A stretch of 64,000 nucleotides of DNA, from the NCBI GenBank assembly GCA_900470195.1, contig UEIJ01000009.1:62001-126000 (forward strand), written 5' to 3'. The position numbers and the translations under genes were made by a program. The stretch is from Hyphomicrobiales bacterium (lineage in GTDB: Bacteria; Pseudomonadota; Alphaproteobacteria; Rhizobiales; Rhizobiaceae). This document shows positions 26,886 to 36,490 of this stretch, one piece after another. Every line of letters begins with the position of its first letter. Within the stretch, counting starts at the first letter, position 1. The notes beneath the pieces are model-generated. The model made no database searches. It was not told where the DNA came from and saw only the letters and a program-made list of their open reading frames with translations.

Positions 26886-27587
26886 TCAGTCTTTGAAGGC
26901 GTTATATTCGCTCAATTCCATGAGGCGGTAGAAATCCGCCAGCGTCTTGCCGCGTTCGGCCCGGAATACCCGGCCTGCATTGTTCGCCTCCACGATGCGG
27001 TCGGTGCGGAACGTGCGGAACGCATTGCGCAATTCGCACCAGCCGATAACCGTCCAGACCTTGCCCCAGAACCAGAGGCCGAGCGGGCGAATATCGCGCT
27101 CGCTTTCGCGCGATTCCAGATCGCGATAGCGGATATTGAGTACGTTGCCCTGATCGACCGCTCGCTCAACTGCGTCGATGATGCGGCGCTCGTCCATGCT
27201 GATGCGAGCCGTCGGCGCATGAATCTGTGTGCTGGTGATGCGGGCGCGCTCTTCCTTCGGCAGAACCGCTTCGATCTTGACAAGTGCCTCTTCCGCACCG
27301 CGTGCCATGGAAACGCCGCCCCAGGCGCGGATGAGGCGCGCCCCTGCAACGAGGGCGACAATTTCGTCGCGCGTGAACATCAGCGGCGGCAGTTCGAAAC
27401 CCTGCCGCAAGATATAGCCGACACCCGCCTCGCCATCGATGGGGACGCCTGTCGACTGCAGATCGGAAATGTCGCGATAGATGGTGCGTTCGGAGACTTC
27501 CAGCCGCTCGGCCAGCTGGCGCGCGGTGACAAGCCTGCCACCGCGCAGGTGCTGAACGATCTGAAAAAGGCGGTCTGCACGGCGCAT
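26886..27587 (-). CDS. YafY/DeoR-like regulator with WYL domain
   Basis: The protein has 233 residues. The N-terminal HTH_11 winged helix reads RADRLFQIVQHLRG, then ARQLAERLEVSERTIYRDI (about 18-36). The C-terminal WYL domain is at about 135-210, with IRYRDLESRESERDI and RPLGLWFWGKVWTVIGWCEL. WYL regulators sense nucleic-acid or other ligands; the target here is unknown. It lies six bases downstream of the DUF1127 gene, so both are probably on one transcript. Confidence 0.9.
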   Translation of the reverse strand: MRRADRLFQIVQHLRGGRLVTARQLAERLEVSERTIYRDISDLQSTGVPIDGEAGVGYILRQGFELPPLMFTRDEIVALVAGARLIRAWGGVSMARGAEEALVKIEAVLPKEERARITSTQIHAPTARISMDERRIIDAVERAVDQGNVLNIRYRDLESRESERDIRPLGLWFWGKVWTVIGWCELRNAFRTFRTDRIVEANNAGRVFRAERGKTLADFYRLMELSEYNAFKD

Positions 27588-27593
27588 TCCGTT

Positions 27594-27779
27594 TCAGTCT
27601 CCGTTGCAGTATCTGGTTTTGCGCTGTTCCAGATAGCGATCCGGCCAGCCCAGATCCTTGCGCAGGTCTTTCGGCAGGCCGTCGATGACCCGCTGTGTGC
27701 GGATAAACCGGCGGCGCTCGTCCTGCCTGCGCTTGTATTCCTTCAAAACTGCGATCAATGGTGCGATTGCGAGTGCCAT
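27594..27779 (-). CDS. DUF1127-like small basic protein
   Basis: The protein has 61 residues from the ATG at 27779, preceded by GGGAG. It has the YjiS/DUF1127 pattern of a basic helix followed by VIDGLPKDLRKDLGWPDRYL. Small DUF1127 proteins bind RNA and influence phosphate, carbon or stress metabolism in Agrobacterium and Rhodobacter; the role here is unknown. An in-frame ATG at 27818 adds 13 residues without a ribosome site. Confidence 0.8.
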   Translation of the reverse strand: MALAIAPLIAVLKEYKRRQDERRRFIRTQRVIDGLPKDLRKDLGWPDRYLEQRKTRYCNGD

Positions 27780-27891
27780 GGTGAAAACTCCCTCATCCTT
27801 GGATACGCAGTATCGCACACCCCTCCTGACAGCTATCTGTCAGGAGCAAATCCGTCCTTTATTATCGTCCCAATGGAACGGGATCGCAACG

Positions 27892-28683
27892 TCACGCCTT
27901 GAAGCGCGGTGCCGCCGTGTAGCTGAGAGGCAGACGTCCGCCATCCGCATAGATAGTCTGTCCTGTCACGTAACTTGCATCCCGTGATGCCAGAAACGAC
28001 GCTATCGACGCAATTTCAGAAGCTTGGCCGATGCGCCCGAGCGGCGTATGCGACAGAACCTTGTTGCGGGCATCGGCATCCCTGTTCACGGCGGAGAGCA
28101 AGTCGGTCTCGATGGAGCCGGGGCCGATCGCATTGACGCGGATGCCCCAGCGCGCGAGCGCTACTGCCATGGCGCGTGTCAGTTGGTTCAATCCACCCTT
28201 GGAAACGGAATAAGCGAGCTGTTCCGGCAAGCCGAAGATCGCGTTGACCGACGACATGTTGATGATCGTTCCCGGATCACCGCCCGATTCGACCCGTTCC
28301 ACCATGCGTTTGGCCACGGCTTGCCCGCACAAAAACGCACCCTTGAGATTGACCCGCATCACGCGATCAAAGTCTTCTTCCTTGAGATCAAGAAAATCCG
28401 CCTCATGAACGATCCCGGCATTGTTCACGAGAATATCGATCTCGCCCAGATTGGTTAGGGTGAAGGTCAGGAGATTGTGGATATCAAGCTTGTCGCCTAC
28501 GTCAGCCGCCATTGCGTGCACCGGGCCGAATTGCTCAAGATCCTTGGCTGCATGCATGGCTGCAGCATTGTCGATATCCGATAGCACGACGCTTGCGCCA
28601 TCCATCAGGAAACGCTTTGCGATGGCATAGCCAATACCGCGGGCAGCGCCGGTGACGATGGCCACCTTGCCTTCTAATTGCAT
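27892..28683 (-). CDS. SDR-family NAD(P)-dependent oxidoreductase
   Basis: The protein has 263 residues. The cofactor motif is TGAARGIGYAIA (about 12-23), the conserved loop is NNAGI, and the catalytic triad is Ser in INMSSVNA with Tyr and Lys in YSVSKGGL-type spacing (AYSVSKGGLNQL). The C-terminal YVTGQTIYADGG is typical. It is similar to 3-oxoacyl reductase or glucose dehydrogenase-like SDRs; the substrate is unknown. The ATG at 28683 begins the classic MQLEGKVAIVTG and is preferred over 28734. Confidence 0.93.
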   Translation of the reverse strand: MQLEGKVAIVTGAARGIGYAIAKRFLMDGASVVLSDIDNAAAMHAAKDLEQFGPVHAMAADVGDKLDIHNLLTFTLTNLGEIDILVNNAGIVHEADFLDLKEEDFDRVMRVNLKGAFLCGQAVAKRMVERVESGGDPGTIINMSSVNAIFGLPEQLAYSVSKGGLNQLTRAMAVALARWGIRVNAIGPGSIETDLLSAVNRDADARNKVLSHTPLGRIGQASEIASIASFLASRDASYVTGQTIYADGGRLPLSYTAAPRFKA

Positions 28684-28752
28684 GGTCGATCTCCAATTTG
28701 CATGGAGAGTGGACCGGCGGAAACCGCCGGTCAATAGTCCGGGAGATTGGGG

Positions 28753-30663
28753 TCAGGCGAAGGCGAGGCCTGTGTGACGCTCGCGCAGAATGGTGCTGAT
28801 CTCGTCCAGAATGGCCGGATCGTCAATTGTGGCCGGCATCTTCCATTCTTCGCCATCGGCAATTTTCTGGATGGTGGAGCGCAGGATCTTGCCGGAGCGC
28901 GTCTTCGGCAGACGCTTTACGGTCAACGCCAGCCGGAAGGCTGCGACAGGGCCGATGATGTCACGGACCATGCTGACGCATTCCTTCTCAACGTCCTGCG
29001 GATCGCGTTCGATGTTTGATTTCAACACCAGGAAACCGCAGGGAACCTGCCCCTTCAGGGGATCGGAAATGCCGAGCACCGCGCATTCGGCGACGTCGGG
29101 ATGGCTTGAAAGCACCTCTTCCATCGCGCCCGTCGACAGGCGATGGCCAGCGACATTGATGATATCGTCGGTGCGGCTCATGATGTAGAGATAGCCGTCC
29201 TCATCCATATAGCCCGCGTCGGCGGTTTTATAATAGCCAGGAAACTCGTTCAGATAGGCCTTGCGGAAGCGCTCGTCCGCATTCCAGAGCGTTGGCAGGC
29301 AACCGGGCGGCAGCGGCAGCTTGATGAGGATGTTGCCGAGCTGGCCGCGCTCGACCTCATGGCCTTCATCGTCCAGCACACGAATGTCGTAGCCCGGAAG
29401 ACAGACGGCGGGAGAACCATATCTGGTTTCCAGAAGGCCGAGGCCGAGCGGATTCGCGACCATGGGCCAGCCGCTTTCCGTCTGCCACCAGTGGTCGATC
29501 ACCGGACAGCCCAGCAAGTTCTCGGCCCAGTGAATTGTGTCCGGGTCGGCTCGTTCGCCGGCCAGATAAAGGGCGCGGAATCTCGAAAGGTCGCAGCCGC
29601 GCACGAAATTTCCGTCCGCGTCGTCCTTCTTGATGGCGCGCAGCGCCGTCGGTGCGGTGAACATGACCTCGACGCCATGCTCCGCGATGATCCGCCAATA
29701 GGTGCCCGCATCCGGCGTGCCGACGGGCTTGCCCTCGAACAGAATAGTTGTCGCACCGTGGATCAGCGGTGCATAGACGATGTAGGAATGGCCAACCACC
29801 CAGCCCACGTCGGATGCAGCCCACCATACTTGTCCGGGTTCCACACCGAAAACATTCTTCATGGACCATGCAAGCGCCACCATATGCCCGCCATTGTCGC
29901 GCACGACGCCTTTCGGCTCGCCGGTCGTGCCGGAGGTATAGAGCACGTAAAGCGGATCAGTTGCCTCGACAGCTACGCAGGGGACGTGGCGGCCACGCGC
30001 GGCATCGACAGCCTCGCGATAGTCAATGTCACGGCCGGCCACCGGTTCATGTCGGTGCTGTTCGCGCTGCAATATGATGCAGTTCCTGACCTTGTGGTCC
30101 GCAAGTGCAATCGCCTTGTCGAGCATGGCCTGATAGGGCACCACGCGTGTCGGCTCGATGCCGCAGGAACCTGCAATAATCATGACGGGCTTTGCATCGT
30201 CAATGCGGGTTGCAAGCTCATTGGCTGCAAAGCCGCCGAATACGACAGAATGAATGGCCCCGACGCGCGCCGATGCAAGCATGGCGACGGCAGCTTCGGG
30301 AACCATCGGCATATAAATGAGAACCCGGTCGCCCTTCTTTACGCCGTTGTCCAGCATGACGGCGGAAAGCGCTTCCACTTCTTCCAGCAGTTCGCTATAG
30401 GTGAACTTCCCGACCTTGCCCGTGACCGGGCTTTCGTAGATCAGTGCGACCTGCTCCCCGCGCCCATTGGCGACATGGCGGTCGAGCGCATTATAGCAGG
30501 TGTTGCACTCAGCACCTTTGAACCAGCGGCCATAAACACCTTCGTCGCCCGCAAAAACCTGATCCCATGGCTTGAACCAGTCGATTGCCTGGGCCGCTTC
30601 AGCCCAGAAACGTTCCGGATCGGCCTGCCATGCAGCATAGGTTTCGGCATATTTCGAAGTCAT
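28753..30663 (-). CDS. prpE: Propionyl-CoA synthetase (acyl-CoA synthetase, PrpE-like)
   Basis: The protein has 636 residues. It is an ANL-family adenylating enzyme with the P-loop-like YTSGTTGEPKGVVRDNGGH, the A5/A8 region GYMDEDGYLYIMSRTDDIINVAGHRLS and the catalytic lysine in KTRSGKILR. The N-terminus (YAETYAAWQADPERFWAE) and the DNGGH after the P-loop distinguish PrpE from Acs. It activates propionate to propionyl-CoA through an acyl-AMP. No methylcitrate-cycle genes are adjacent. Confidence 0.92.
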   Translation of the reverse strand: MTSKYAETYAAWQADPERFWAEAAQAIDWFKPWDQVFAGDEGVYGRWFKGAECNTCYNALDRHVANGRGEQVALIYESPVTGKVGKFTYSELLEEVEALSAVMLDNGVKKGDRVLIYMPMVPEAAVAMLASARVGAIHSVVFGGFAANELATRIDDAKPVMIIAGSCGIEPTRVVPYQAMLDKAIALADHKVRNCIILQREQHRHEPVAGRDIDYREAVDAARGRHVPCVAVEATDPLYVLYTSGTTGEPKGVVRDNGGHMVALAWSMKNVFGVEPGQVWWAASDVGWVVGHSYIVYAPLIHGATTILFEGKPVGTPDAGTYWRIIAEHGVEVMFTAPTALRAIKKDDADGNFVRGCDLSRFRALYLAGERADPDTIHWAENLLGCPVIDHWWQTESGWPMVANPLGLGLLETRYGSPAVCLPGYDIRVLDDEGHEVERGQLGNILIKLPLPPGCLPTLWNADERFRKAYLNEFPGYYKTADAGYMDEDGYLYIMSRTDDIINVAGHRLSTGAMEEVLSSHPDVAECAVLGISDPLKGQVPCGFLVLKSNIERDPQDVEKECVSMVRDIIGPVAAFRLALTVKRLPKTRSGKILRSTIQKIADGEEWKMPATIDDPAILDEISTILRERHTGLAFA

Positions 30664-30922
30664 GCTCTTCCTCCCAGAAGCACGCGCAACGCCAAGCGGG
30701 CGGGCGCGTGATTAGTCTGCTGACGAAAGCGCAAGATCGACCTCCTCCGGCCCATCTCCTCCATGCGCTTCATCACCTCCATCTGCAGTTTATGCCGCCC
30801 GACGGTAATTCGTCCATGAAACTTAAGATGAAGGCGAAGCTTGCCGGTAAAACGGTTGTGTCTGCTGCACGCGTCTTGCGGCTATCACCCGTCTGCGTCA
30901 CAAGGAGGCAGAGAGGTGATTT

Positions 30923-31099
30923 GTGACCAAGATCCTGCCCGTGCTGCTTGTTCTTCTGATGGGCCTGCACATCATCAAACCGCTCGGCGTGCCGGGCCTA
31001 AAGCGGCGCGGCGATTTCTGGAAAATCGCCGTCATCGCCATTCTGGTGATGGCGCTGGCGGTCGGCTATCACCTGCACGTGGGATGGCACGAGGGATGA
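30923..31099 (+). CDS. Small two-helix membrane protein, hypothetical
   Basis: The protein has 58 residues starting with GTG, preceded by AGAGG six bases upstream. Two hydrophobic segments (ILPVLLVLLMGLHII and WKIAVIAILVMALAVGY) flank a basic loop GLKRRGDF. The charge pattern is that of a genuine inner-membrane protein. The frame stops eight bases before the convergent aldolase gene. No family was recognised beyond a conserved-hypothetical look. Confidence 0.72.
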   Translation: MTKILPVLLVLLMGLHIIKPLGVPGLKRRGDFWKIAVIAILVMALAVGYHLHVGWHEG

Positions 31100-31107
31100 A
31101 AGGCGGC

Positions 31108-32133
31108 TCAAGCCGCCTTTTCCAGTTCCTTCTTCCAGCCGCCGGTGGCAGCAAGACCGTTCATCTTGGCGCGATGCGCGAAAGCGCGCTGACCGGCTGC
31201 GATATTCTCATCCCTGCCGCCCCAGGCTTCCAGTGCTGCTGCCTGCAGGGCGCGGCCATAGGAAAAGGTCATTTTCCATGGCATGTCGAAGCCGGCATTC
31301 ATCGCCGATAGATGCGCTGTCGCTTCCTCGCCGGTCTGACCGCCGGAAAGGAAGGCGATGCCGGGCACTGCTGCCGGAACCGTGTTGCGGAAACAGCGGA
31401 CGGTCTTCTCCGCGACTTCTTCCACGGAAGCCTTGCGGGCATTCTTGCCGTCGATGACCATGTTCGGCTTCAGGATCATGCCTTCCAACCGGACACGGGC
31501 ACCGTAAAGTTCCGTAAATACCGTCTTGAGCACCCATTCGGTCACGTCGTAACAACGGTCGATGGTATGATCGCCCGGCTTCCCGTCCATCAACACTTCC
31601 GGTTCGACAATCGGTACGATGTTTGCTTCCTGACAGAGGGCTGCATAGCGGGCGAGAGCCTGCGCATTCTGCTTCACCGCGCCCCATGTGGGCAGGCCGT
31701 CGGAAATTGAAATCACTGCGCGCCATTTGGCGAAACGTGCACCAAGCGCGTAATATTCGGCAAGCCGTTCCCGCAGTCCATCGAGACCCTCGGTGATGGT
31801 TTCGCCTTCGAAACCTGCAAGCGGTTTTGCGCCCGCATCAACCTTGATGCCGGGAACTGCGCCAGCATTGCGGATGATTTCGACAAGCGGTGTACCGTCC
31901 TTGGCCTTCTGCCTTATGGTTTCATCATAGAGAATGACGCCCGAAATATAGTTCTTCATCGCTTCGTCTGCGCGGAAGAGCATCTCGCGATAATCGCGGC
32001 GCGTGTCCTCAGTCGAGCCGAGATGAATCGCGTCAAAGCGCTTCTTGATGGTGCCCGAGCTTTCATCGGCGGCGAGAATGCCTTTTCCTGCAGCCACCAG
32101 TGCAATCGCAATATCTTCAAGACGTTCAGTCAT
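31108..32133 (-). CDS. Fructose-bisphosphate aldolase class I
   Basis: The protein has 341 residues. Class I signatures are KGILAADESSGTIKKRF (about 17-33), VDAGAKPLAGFEGE, the Schiff-base lysine segment LEGMILKPNMVIDG, and VPGIAFLSGGQTGEEA with the C-terminal FSYGRALQ. It cleaves fructose-1,6-bisphosphate to two triose phosphates. AAGGAG lies upstream of the ATG at 32133; longer frames to 32319 cover the leader only. It is part of the aldolase/Pgk/GAPDH/transketolase neighbourhood. Confidence 0.95.
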   Translation of the reverse strand: MTERLEDIAIALVAAGKGILAADESSGTIKKRFDAIHLGSTEDTRRDYREMLFRADEAMKNYISGVILYDETIRQKAKDGTPLVEIIRNAGAVPGIKVDAGAKPLAGFEGETITEGLDGLRERLAEYYALGARFAKWRAVISISDGLPTWGAVKQNAQALARYAALCQEANIVPIVEPEVLMDGKPGDHTIDRCYDVTEWVLKTVFTELYGARVRLEGMILKPNMVIDGKNARKASVEEVAEKTVRCFRNTVPAAVPGIAFLSGGQTGEEATAHLSAMNAGFDMPWKMTFSYGRALQAAALEAWGGRDENIAAGQRAFAHRAKMNGLAATGGWKKELEKAA

Positions 32134-32353
32134 ATGCAACGCTCCTTCTATCAAGGCGATGAGGGAGTGTTGGTTAAAACTATGGCGAGCGCAAGTCGTT
32201 GAAACGATTGAAATATTTTTCAAACGGTTTAGGTCTTTCGCATGCTGTCGCAGGTTTTTGCCGCAACAGGTTTTATATCCGGGTCTCGAACCCCATGTAA
32301 GAAACCAGTGAGGAAACATCGCCTGTTTCGTTGACCAGATTTGAGGAGGAAAT

Positions 32354-33502
32354 ATGCGACGCGCCCTTTATAGCTTGCCGTTGGTTCTGGTTGCATCGAT
32401 GGTTGCCATGCCGGTGGTGAACGTTTCGGCTGAGAGCATCAACGCTGGTGGCAGGCAGGCCGCAGCAAAGGCTCCGTTTACTGTAACGTCGGTGGCCGAA
32501 TTCGATACGCCATGGGCGATAGCCTTCCTGCCCGATGGCAGGCTTTTACTGACGGAGAAGGGCGGCAAGATTTTCATCGTCACGCAGTCGGGCGACAAAA
32601 CTGCTGTCGATGGTGTGCCGGAAGTCGCCTTTGGCGGCCAGAATGGTCTGCTCGATATTGCGCCCGCCCCTGACTTCGAGACGAGCAGGGCGGTTTATTT
32701 CTCCTTTAATGAACCGGCGAAGAACGGCAGCAGTGTCGTTTTGGCACGCGCTGCGCTGGATGAAGGAGACGGCAAGGCAGCACTGAAGGGCAGGACCACG
32801 ATCTGGAAACAGGATGCAGCGGCTGGCGGCGGACAGCCGGGTGGTATCATTGCATTTTCGCCGGACGGCAAGCACCTGTTCTTCTCCGTCGGTGATCGCA
32901 TGTTGCCTGCAACCGCGCAGGACGATACGGCCCCGATGGGGAAAATTCTCCGCATGAATCTCGATGGTTCCGTGCCGGAGGATAATCCACATGCCGATGC
33001 GGACGGCGTGCGGGCGCTGACCTGGTCGACTGGCCATCGCAACCCGTATGGGCTGGCTTTCGGTCCCGATGGAAAGCTCTGGGAACATGAGATGGGACCG
33101 CGCGGAGGCGATGAATTCAATCTCATCAAGCCGGGCCTCAATTACGGCTGGCCGCTCGTCTCCAACGGCGATAATTACAGCGGCAGGCCGATCCCGCGCC
33201 ACAACACGCGCCCTGAATTCGAGCCGCCATTGGTGTACTGGACACCGGTTATCGCTCCAGCCGGGCTTATCTTTTACGAGGGAGACATGTTCCCCGAATG
33301 GCGTGGCTCGGCGCTGATCGGAGGGCTCTCGGCTACGTCGCTGGTGCGGGTCGTGATCGACAAGGATGGCAAGGCGGACGAGGCTGAGCGCTTTGAAATG
33401 GAAAACCGTATCCGCGATGTGGCTGTCGGCCCCGACGGGGCCATCTGGCTGATTGAGGACGATAATCCGGGGCGCCTCCTGAAGCTGACGCCCAAAGCAT
33501 GA
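32354..33502 (+). CDS. PQQ-dependent soluble aldose sugar dehydrogenase
   Basis: The protein has 382 residues with a signal peptide (about 1-27, PLVLVASMVAMPVVNVSA), so it is periplasmic. It has a six-bladed propeller of the GdhB/YliI type: FDTPWAIAFLPDGRLLLTEKGG, LLDIAPAPDF, GHRNPYGLAFGPDGKLWEHEMGPRGGDE and GLNYGWPLVSNG. It oxidises aldose sugars to lactones with PQQ. AGGAGGA precedes the ATG. It is divergent from fba and ends in a strong terminator. Confidence 0.93.
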   Translation: MRRALYSLPLVLVASMVAMPVVNVSAESINAGGRQAAAKAPFTVTSVAEFDTPWAIAFLPDGRLLLTEKGGKIFIVTQSGDKTAVDGVPEVAFGGQNGLLDIAPAPDFETSRAVYFSFNEPAKNGSSVVLARAALDEGDGKAALKGRTTIWKQDAAAGGGQPGGIIAFSPDGKHLFFSVGDRMLPATAQDDTAPMGKILRMNLDGSVPEDNPHADADGVRALTWSTGHRNPYGLAFGPDGKLWEHEMGPRGGDEFNLIKPGLNYGWPLVSNGDNYSGRPIPRHNTRPEFEPPLVYWTPVIAPAGLIFYEGDMFPEWRGSALIGGLSATSLVRVVIDKDGKADEAERFEMENRIRDVAVGPDGAIWLIEDDNPGRLLKLTPKA

Positions 33503-33504
33503 AG

Positions 33505-33533
33505 AAAGCCCCGGAAATCCGGGGCTTTATTTT
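33505..33533 (+). terminator. Rho-independent terminator of the sugar dehydrogenase gene
   Basis: AAAGCCCCGG pairs with CCGGGGCTTT around AAAT, with a T-rich tail. It is symmetric, so it can also serve the convergent pgk transcript. Confidence 0.9.
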
Positions 33534-33556
33534 CGCACTTTGCTGGAAGTGTTCTA
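33534..33556. repeat. Remnant of the dispersed palindromic repeat
   Basis: CGCACTTTGCTGGAAGTGTTCT matches the right end of the repeat at 14646-14739 with a few changes. It directly follows the terminator and touches the pgk stop, so only the end of a copy remains. Confidence 0.5.
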
Positions 33557-34744
33557 TTTTTTCAGCACATCGACGCCGGGGAGAGGCTTGCCTTCCATCC
33601 ATTCGAGGAAGGCGCCGCCAGCTGTCGAGATATAGGTGAAGTCGTCGGCAACGCCGGCATGGTTGAGGGCTGCGACCGTATCGCCGCCTCCGCCGACCGA
33701 AACCAGCTTGCCTGCCCTGGTGCGGGCTGCGACATGCTTTGCGGTTTTGACCGTGGCTGCATCGAACGGGCGCAACTCGAAAGCACCGAGCGGACCGTTC
33801 CAGACCAGCGTAGCCGCATCATCGATGGCCGAGGCGATAAGATCGGTCGAAAGCGCTCCGGCATCGAGAATCATGCCGTCGCTCGGAACCGAATCGACCC
33901 CATAGGTCTTGTTCGGCGTGTCGGCTGCAAAGTGCCAGCCCACAACGGCATCGACCGGCAGGATGATGGCGCATTTTGTGGTTTCGGCCTTGGCCAGGAT
34001 TTCGCGTGCTGTCGCGGCCAACTCGTGTTCGCAGAGCGACTTGCCGACATCGTAGCCCTTGGCTGCAAGGAAGGTGTTGGCCATGCCGCCGCCAATGACG
34101 AGCGCATCGACCTTTTCGATCAGGTTGGACAGAAGGTCGAGCTTGGTCGAGACTTTTGCACCGCCGACAATGGCAACGACCGGGCGAGCCGGATTGCCGA
34201 GACCCTTTTCCAGCGCTTCAAGTTCGGCCTGCATGGCGCGGCCAGCGAAGGCAGGCAGGACGCGAGCGAGACCTTCGGTCGAGGCATGGGCGCGGTGCGC
34301 TGCGGAGAAGGCATCGTTCACATAAACATCGCCATTGGCCGCCAGAGCAGCAACGAATTCCGGATCGTTCTTTTCCTCGCCCTTGTGGAAACGGGTATTT
34401 TCCAAAAGCAGGACATCGCCATCCTTCAATGCATCGACGGCGGCCTTGGCCTTGTCGCCGATGCAGTCTTCGGCAAAATGGACACCGTGGCCCAGAACTT
34501 TGGCGAGCGGCTTCACAACATGCTTCAAAGAGTTCTCGTCCGAAGCAACGCCTTTGGGACGGCCGAAATGGGCGAGCAGAATGACCTTTGCGCCCTTCTT
34601 CGACAGTTCTGCGATGGTTGGAACGATGCGCTCGATACGGGTCAGGTCGGTGACTTCGCCATTCGCCATCGGCACGTTAAGATCAACGCGGACCAGTACG
34701 CGCTTGGACTTGACGTCGGCATCGTCGAGAGTGCGGAAACTCAT
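33554..34744 (-). CDS. pgk: Phosphoglycerate kinase
   Basis: The protein has 396 residues from the ATG at 34744. The N-terminus is [20 protein letters not shown]. It has the substrate-binding [10 protein letters not shown], the hinge GPLGAFE, and the C-terminal nucleotide motif [13 protein letters not shown]. It makes ATP from 1,3-bisphosphoglycerate. A frame open to 35137 exists, but the added 131 residues overlap the DUF1089 gene and are not Pgk-like, so they are excluded. It lies in a minus-strand series with gap and tkt. Confidence 0.96.
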   Translation of the reverse strand: MSFRTLDDADVKSKRVLVRVDLNVPMANGEVTDLTRIERIVPTIAELSKKGAKVILLAHFGRPKGVASDENSLKHVVKPLAKVLGHGVHFAEDCIGDKAKAAVDALKDGDVLLLENTRFHKGEEKNDPEFVAALAANGDVYVNDAFSAAHRAHASTEGLARVLPAFAGRAMQAELEALEKGLGNPARPVVAIVGGAKVSTKLDLLSNLIEKVDALVIGGGMANTFLAAKGYDVGKSLCEHELAATAREILAKAETTKCAIILPVDAVVGWHFAADTPNKTYGVDSVPSDGMILDAGALSTDLIASAIDDAATLVWNGPLGAFELRPFDAATVKTAKHVAARTRAGKLVSVGGGGDTVAALNHAGVADDFTYISTAGGAFLEWMEGKPLPGVDVLKK

Positions 34745-34793
34745 GATCTTTCTCCCAGAACTGTCTTTCGGGTGCGAGTCGAGCAGGACGCGC

Positions 34794-35363
34794 TCAAACA
34801 GGCAGGCGTCGAAAAAGGGTTGGATAGTCGGTGACAAGCCCGTCCTCATCGACGGGCAGTTCGGCGGTGAAGGTGCGGTCAGACGCTTCGTAGCGATAGC
34901 GCCGCCCTTCCTCGATACAGGTATAACGCTGCTGGTCGCGCAGCGGGCGGAAACTGTCGAAGGGCACGTAAAGCATGTCGAGCTGTACGGTGCCGCTTTC
35001 CGGCGTGAGGCCAAGGCGGCGGATCGGCAGCGTGTTGGTGAAGGGTGTTCCCGCCAGATCGATATCGATGCAGCCGTCGAATTCGGGCAATGCATCGCCC
35101 GCCATCGTGTTCCAGCGGCCGTCGCCGTCGGAAACAAGTTCCAGCCGTTGTCCGGACGTGGTTTCGATCAGGAAATGGAGGACATGCCAGGCGCTGTTGC
35201 AGTCGATGCTGTAGCGCACGCCGTAGGGGGCTCCGCCGCGATCGCCAATCACGACACTTTCAGCATGGATCGTGCGGCCAGTGGGGCCGAGATTGAGATG
35301 TTCGAGCCCTTCTCCTTCCAGCGGACGCCAGCGCGCAACGGTGGGGAGAAGGGCGCGAAACAT
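34794..35363 (-). CDS. Putative glycolipid-binding family protein (DUF1089)
   Basis: The protein has 189 residues with no signal peptide. It has the DUF1089 pattern: an N-terminal [15 protein letters not shown], then [18 protein letters not shown], then [21 protein letters not shown], with a beta-rich fold near the end. The family is named after a structural match to LolA-like lipid carriers; the function is unproven. It sits between gap and pgk on the same strand, ten bases after gap, so it is probably co-transcribed with glycolytic genes. Confidence 0.82.
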   Translation of the reverse strand: MFRALLPTVARWRPLEGEGLEHLNLGPTGRTIHAESVVIGDRGGAPYGVRYSIDCNSAWHVLHFLIETTSGQRLELVSDGDGRWNTMAGDALPEFDGCIDIDLAGTPFTNTLPIRRLGLTPESGTVQLDMLYVPFDSFRPLRDQQRYTCIEEGRRYRYEASDRTFTAELPVDEDGLVTDYPTLFRRLPV

Positions 35364-35373
35364 GGTCAGAGGC

Positions 35374-36381
35374 TTAGATCAGCTTGCCGAAGGCGACGGC
35401 GGTGTCGCCCATGCGGCTGGAGAAGCCCCATTCATTGTCGTACCACGACAGAATGCGCACCATGGTGCCTTCCATGACCTTGGTCTGGTCCATGTGGAAG
35501 ACCGAGGAATGCGAATCGTGGTTGAAGTCGTGCGAGACGAGCGGCTCGTCCGTGTAGCCGAGAATGCCCTTGAGGCGGCCATTGGCAGCTTCACGGATGG
35601 CATTGTTGACTTCCTCGACCGTGGTCGAGCGCTTGGCGATGAAGGTCAGGTCCACGACCGAGACGTTCGGGGTCGGAACGCGGATGGCGACGCCGTCGAG
35701 CTTGCCTTTCAGTTCCGGCAGAACGAGACCGACAGCCTTGGCGGCGCCGGTCGAGGTCGGGATCATCGAAAGGGCTGCGGCGCGGGCGCGGTAAAGATCC
35801 TTGTGCATGGTGTCCAGCGTCGGCTGGTCGCCCGTGTAGGAGTGGATCGTGGTCATGAAGCCCTTTTCGATGCCGATGGCATCGTTGAGGACCTGAGCAA
35901 CCGGCGCGAGGCAGTTGGTCGTGCACGACGCGTTGGAGATGACCTGGTGGTCCTTGGTCAGCTTGTCATGGTTGACGCCATAGACGACGGTCAGATCGGC
36001 ACCGTCGGCAGGAGCCGAAACGATGACGCGCTTGGCGCCTGCTTCCAGATGCATGGCAGCCTTGTCCCGCGCGGTGAAGATGCCGGTGCATTCGAGCGCG
36101 ATGTCGACGCCTTCTTCCTTCCACGGCAGCTCAGCCGGGTTGCGGACGGCATGGACCTTGATCGGGCCGTAGCCGACATCGATCGTGTCGCCGGCGACCT
36201 TCACTTCCTTTGGGAAACGGCCATGCACGCTGTCATAGCGCAGAAGATGCGCGTTGGTTTCAACCGGGCCGAGGTCGTTGATGGCCACGACCTGAATATC
36301 GGTGCGGCCCGACTCGACGATGGCGCGAAGAATGTTGCGGCCAATGCGGCCAAAACCGTTGATTGCGACGCGAACTGCCAT
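35374..36381 (-). CDS. gap: Type I glyceraldehyde-3-phosphate dehydrogenase
   Basis: The protein has 335 residues. NAD-binding GFGRIGRN is at 9-16. The active site [11 protein letters not shown] has the catalytic cysteine at 153, followed by the phosphate-binding [16 protein letters not shown] and a C-terminal [12 protein letters not shown]. It oxidises and phosphorylates glyceraldehyde-3-phosphate. It is in the order tkt, gap, DUF1089, pgk, typical of this order of bacteria. Confidence 0.97.
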   Translation of the reverse strand: MAVRVAINGFGRIGRNILRAIVESGRTDIQVVAINDLGPVETNAHLLRYDSVHGRFPKEVKVAGDTIDVGYGPIKVHAVRNPAELPWKEEGVDIALECTGIFTARDKAAMHLEAGAKRVIVSAPADGADLTVVYGVNHDKLTKDHQVISNASCTTNCLAPVAQVLNDAIGIEKGFMTTIHSYTGDQPTLDTMHKDLYRARAAALSMIPTSTGAAKAVGLVLPELKGKLDGVAIRVPTPNVSVVDLTFIAKRSTTVEEVNNAIREAANGRLKGILGYTDEPLVSHDFNHDSHSSVFHMDQTKVMEGTMVRILSWYDNEWGFSSRMGDTAVAFGKLI

Positions 36382-36454
36382 TTTCTCTTAATCTCCCGAT
36401 GGGGTGCTGCATCTTGCGATGCGTCTGAATTGAACCGATACGTTCAAAAACTGA

Positions 36455-36486
36455 AACGCCGGCGTTTTTGCGACGCCGGCGTTTTT
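36455..36486 (-). terminator. Probable terminator between tkt and gap (duplicated palindrome)
   Basis: The 10-base self-complementary ACGCCGGCGT occurs twice, seven bases apart, so the two copies can pair with each other or each alone. A run of five T follows each copy on the plus strand and three T follow on the minus strand. It lies four bases past the tkt stop. Confidence 0.5.
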
Positions 36487-36490
36487 CAAA

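Noticed and set aside
29143-30711. 522-codon open frame on the plus strand opposite prpE
   Set aside because: Shadow of the propionyl-CoA synthetase gene, composition unlike a real protein.
34745-35137. 131-residue N-terminal extension of phosphoglycerate kinase
   Set aside because: The frame merely stays open through the DUF1089 gene; Pgk families start at the ATG at 34744.
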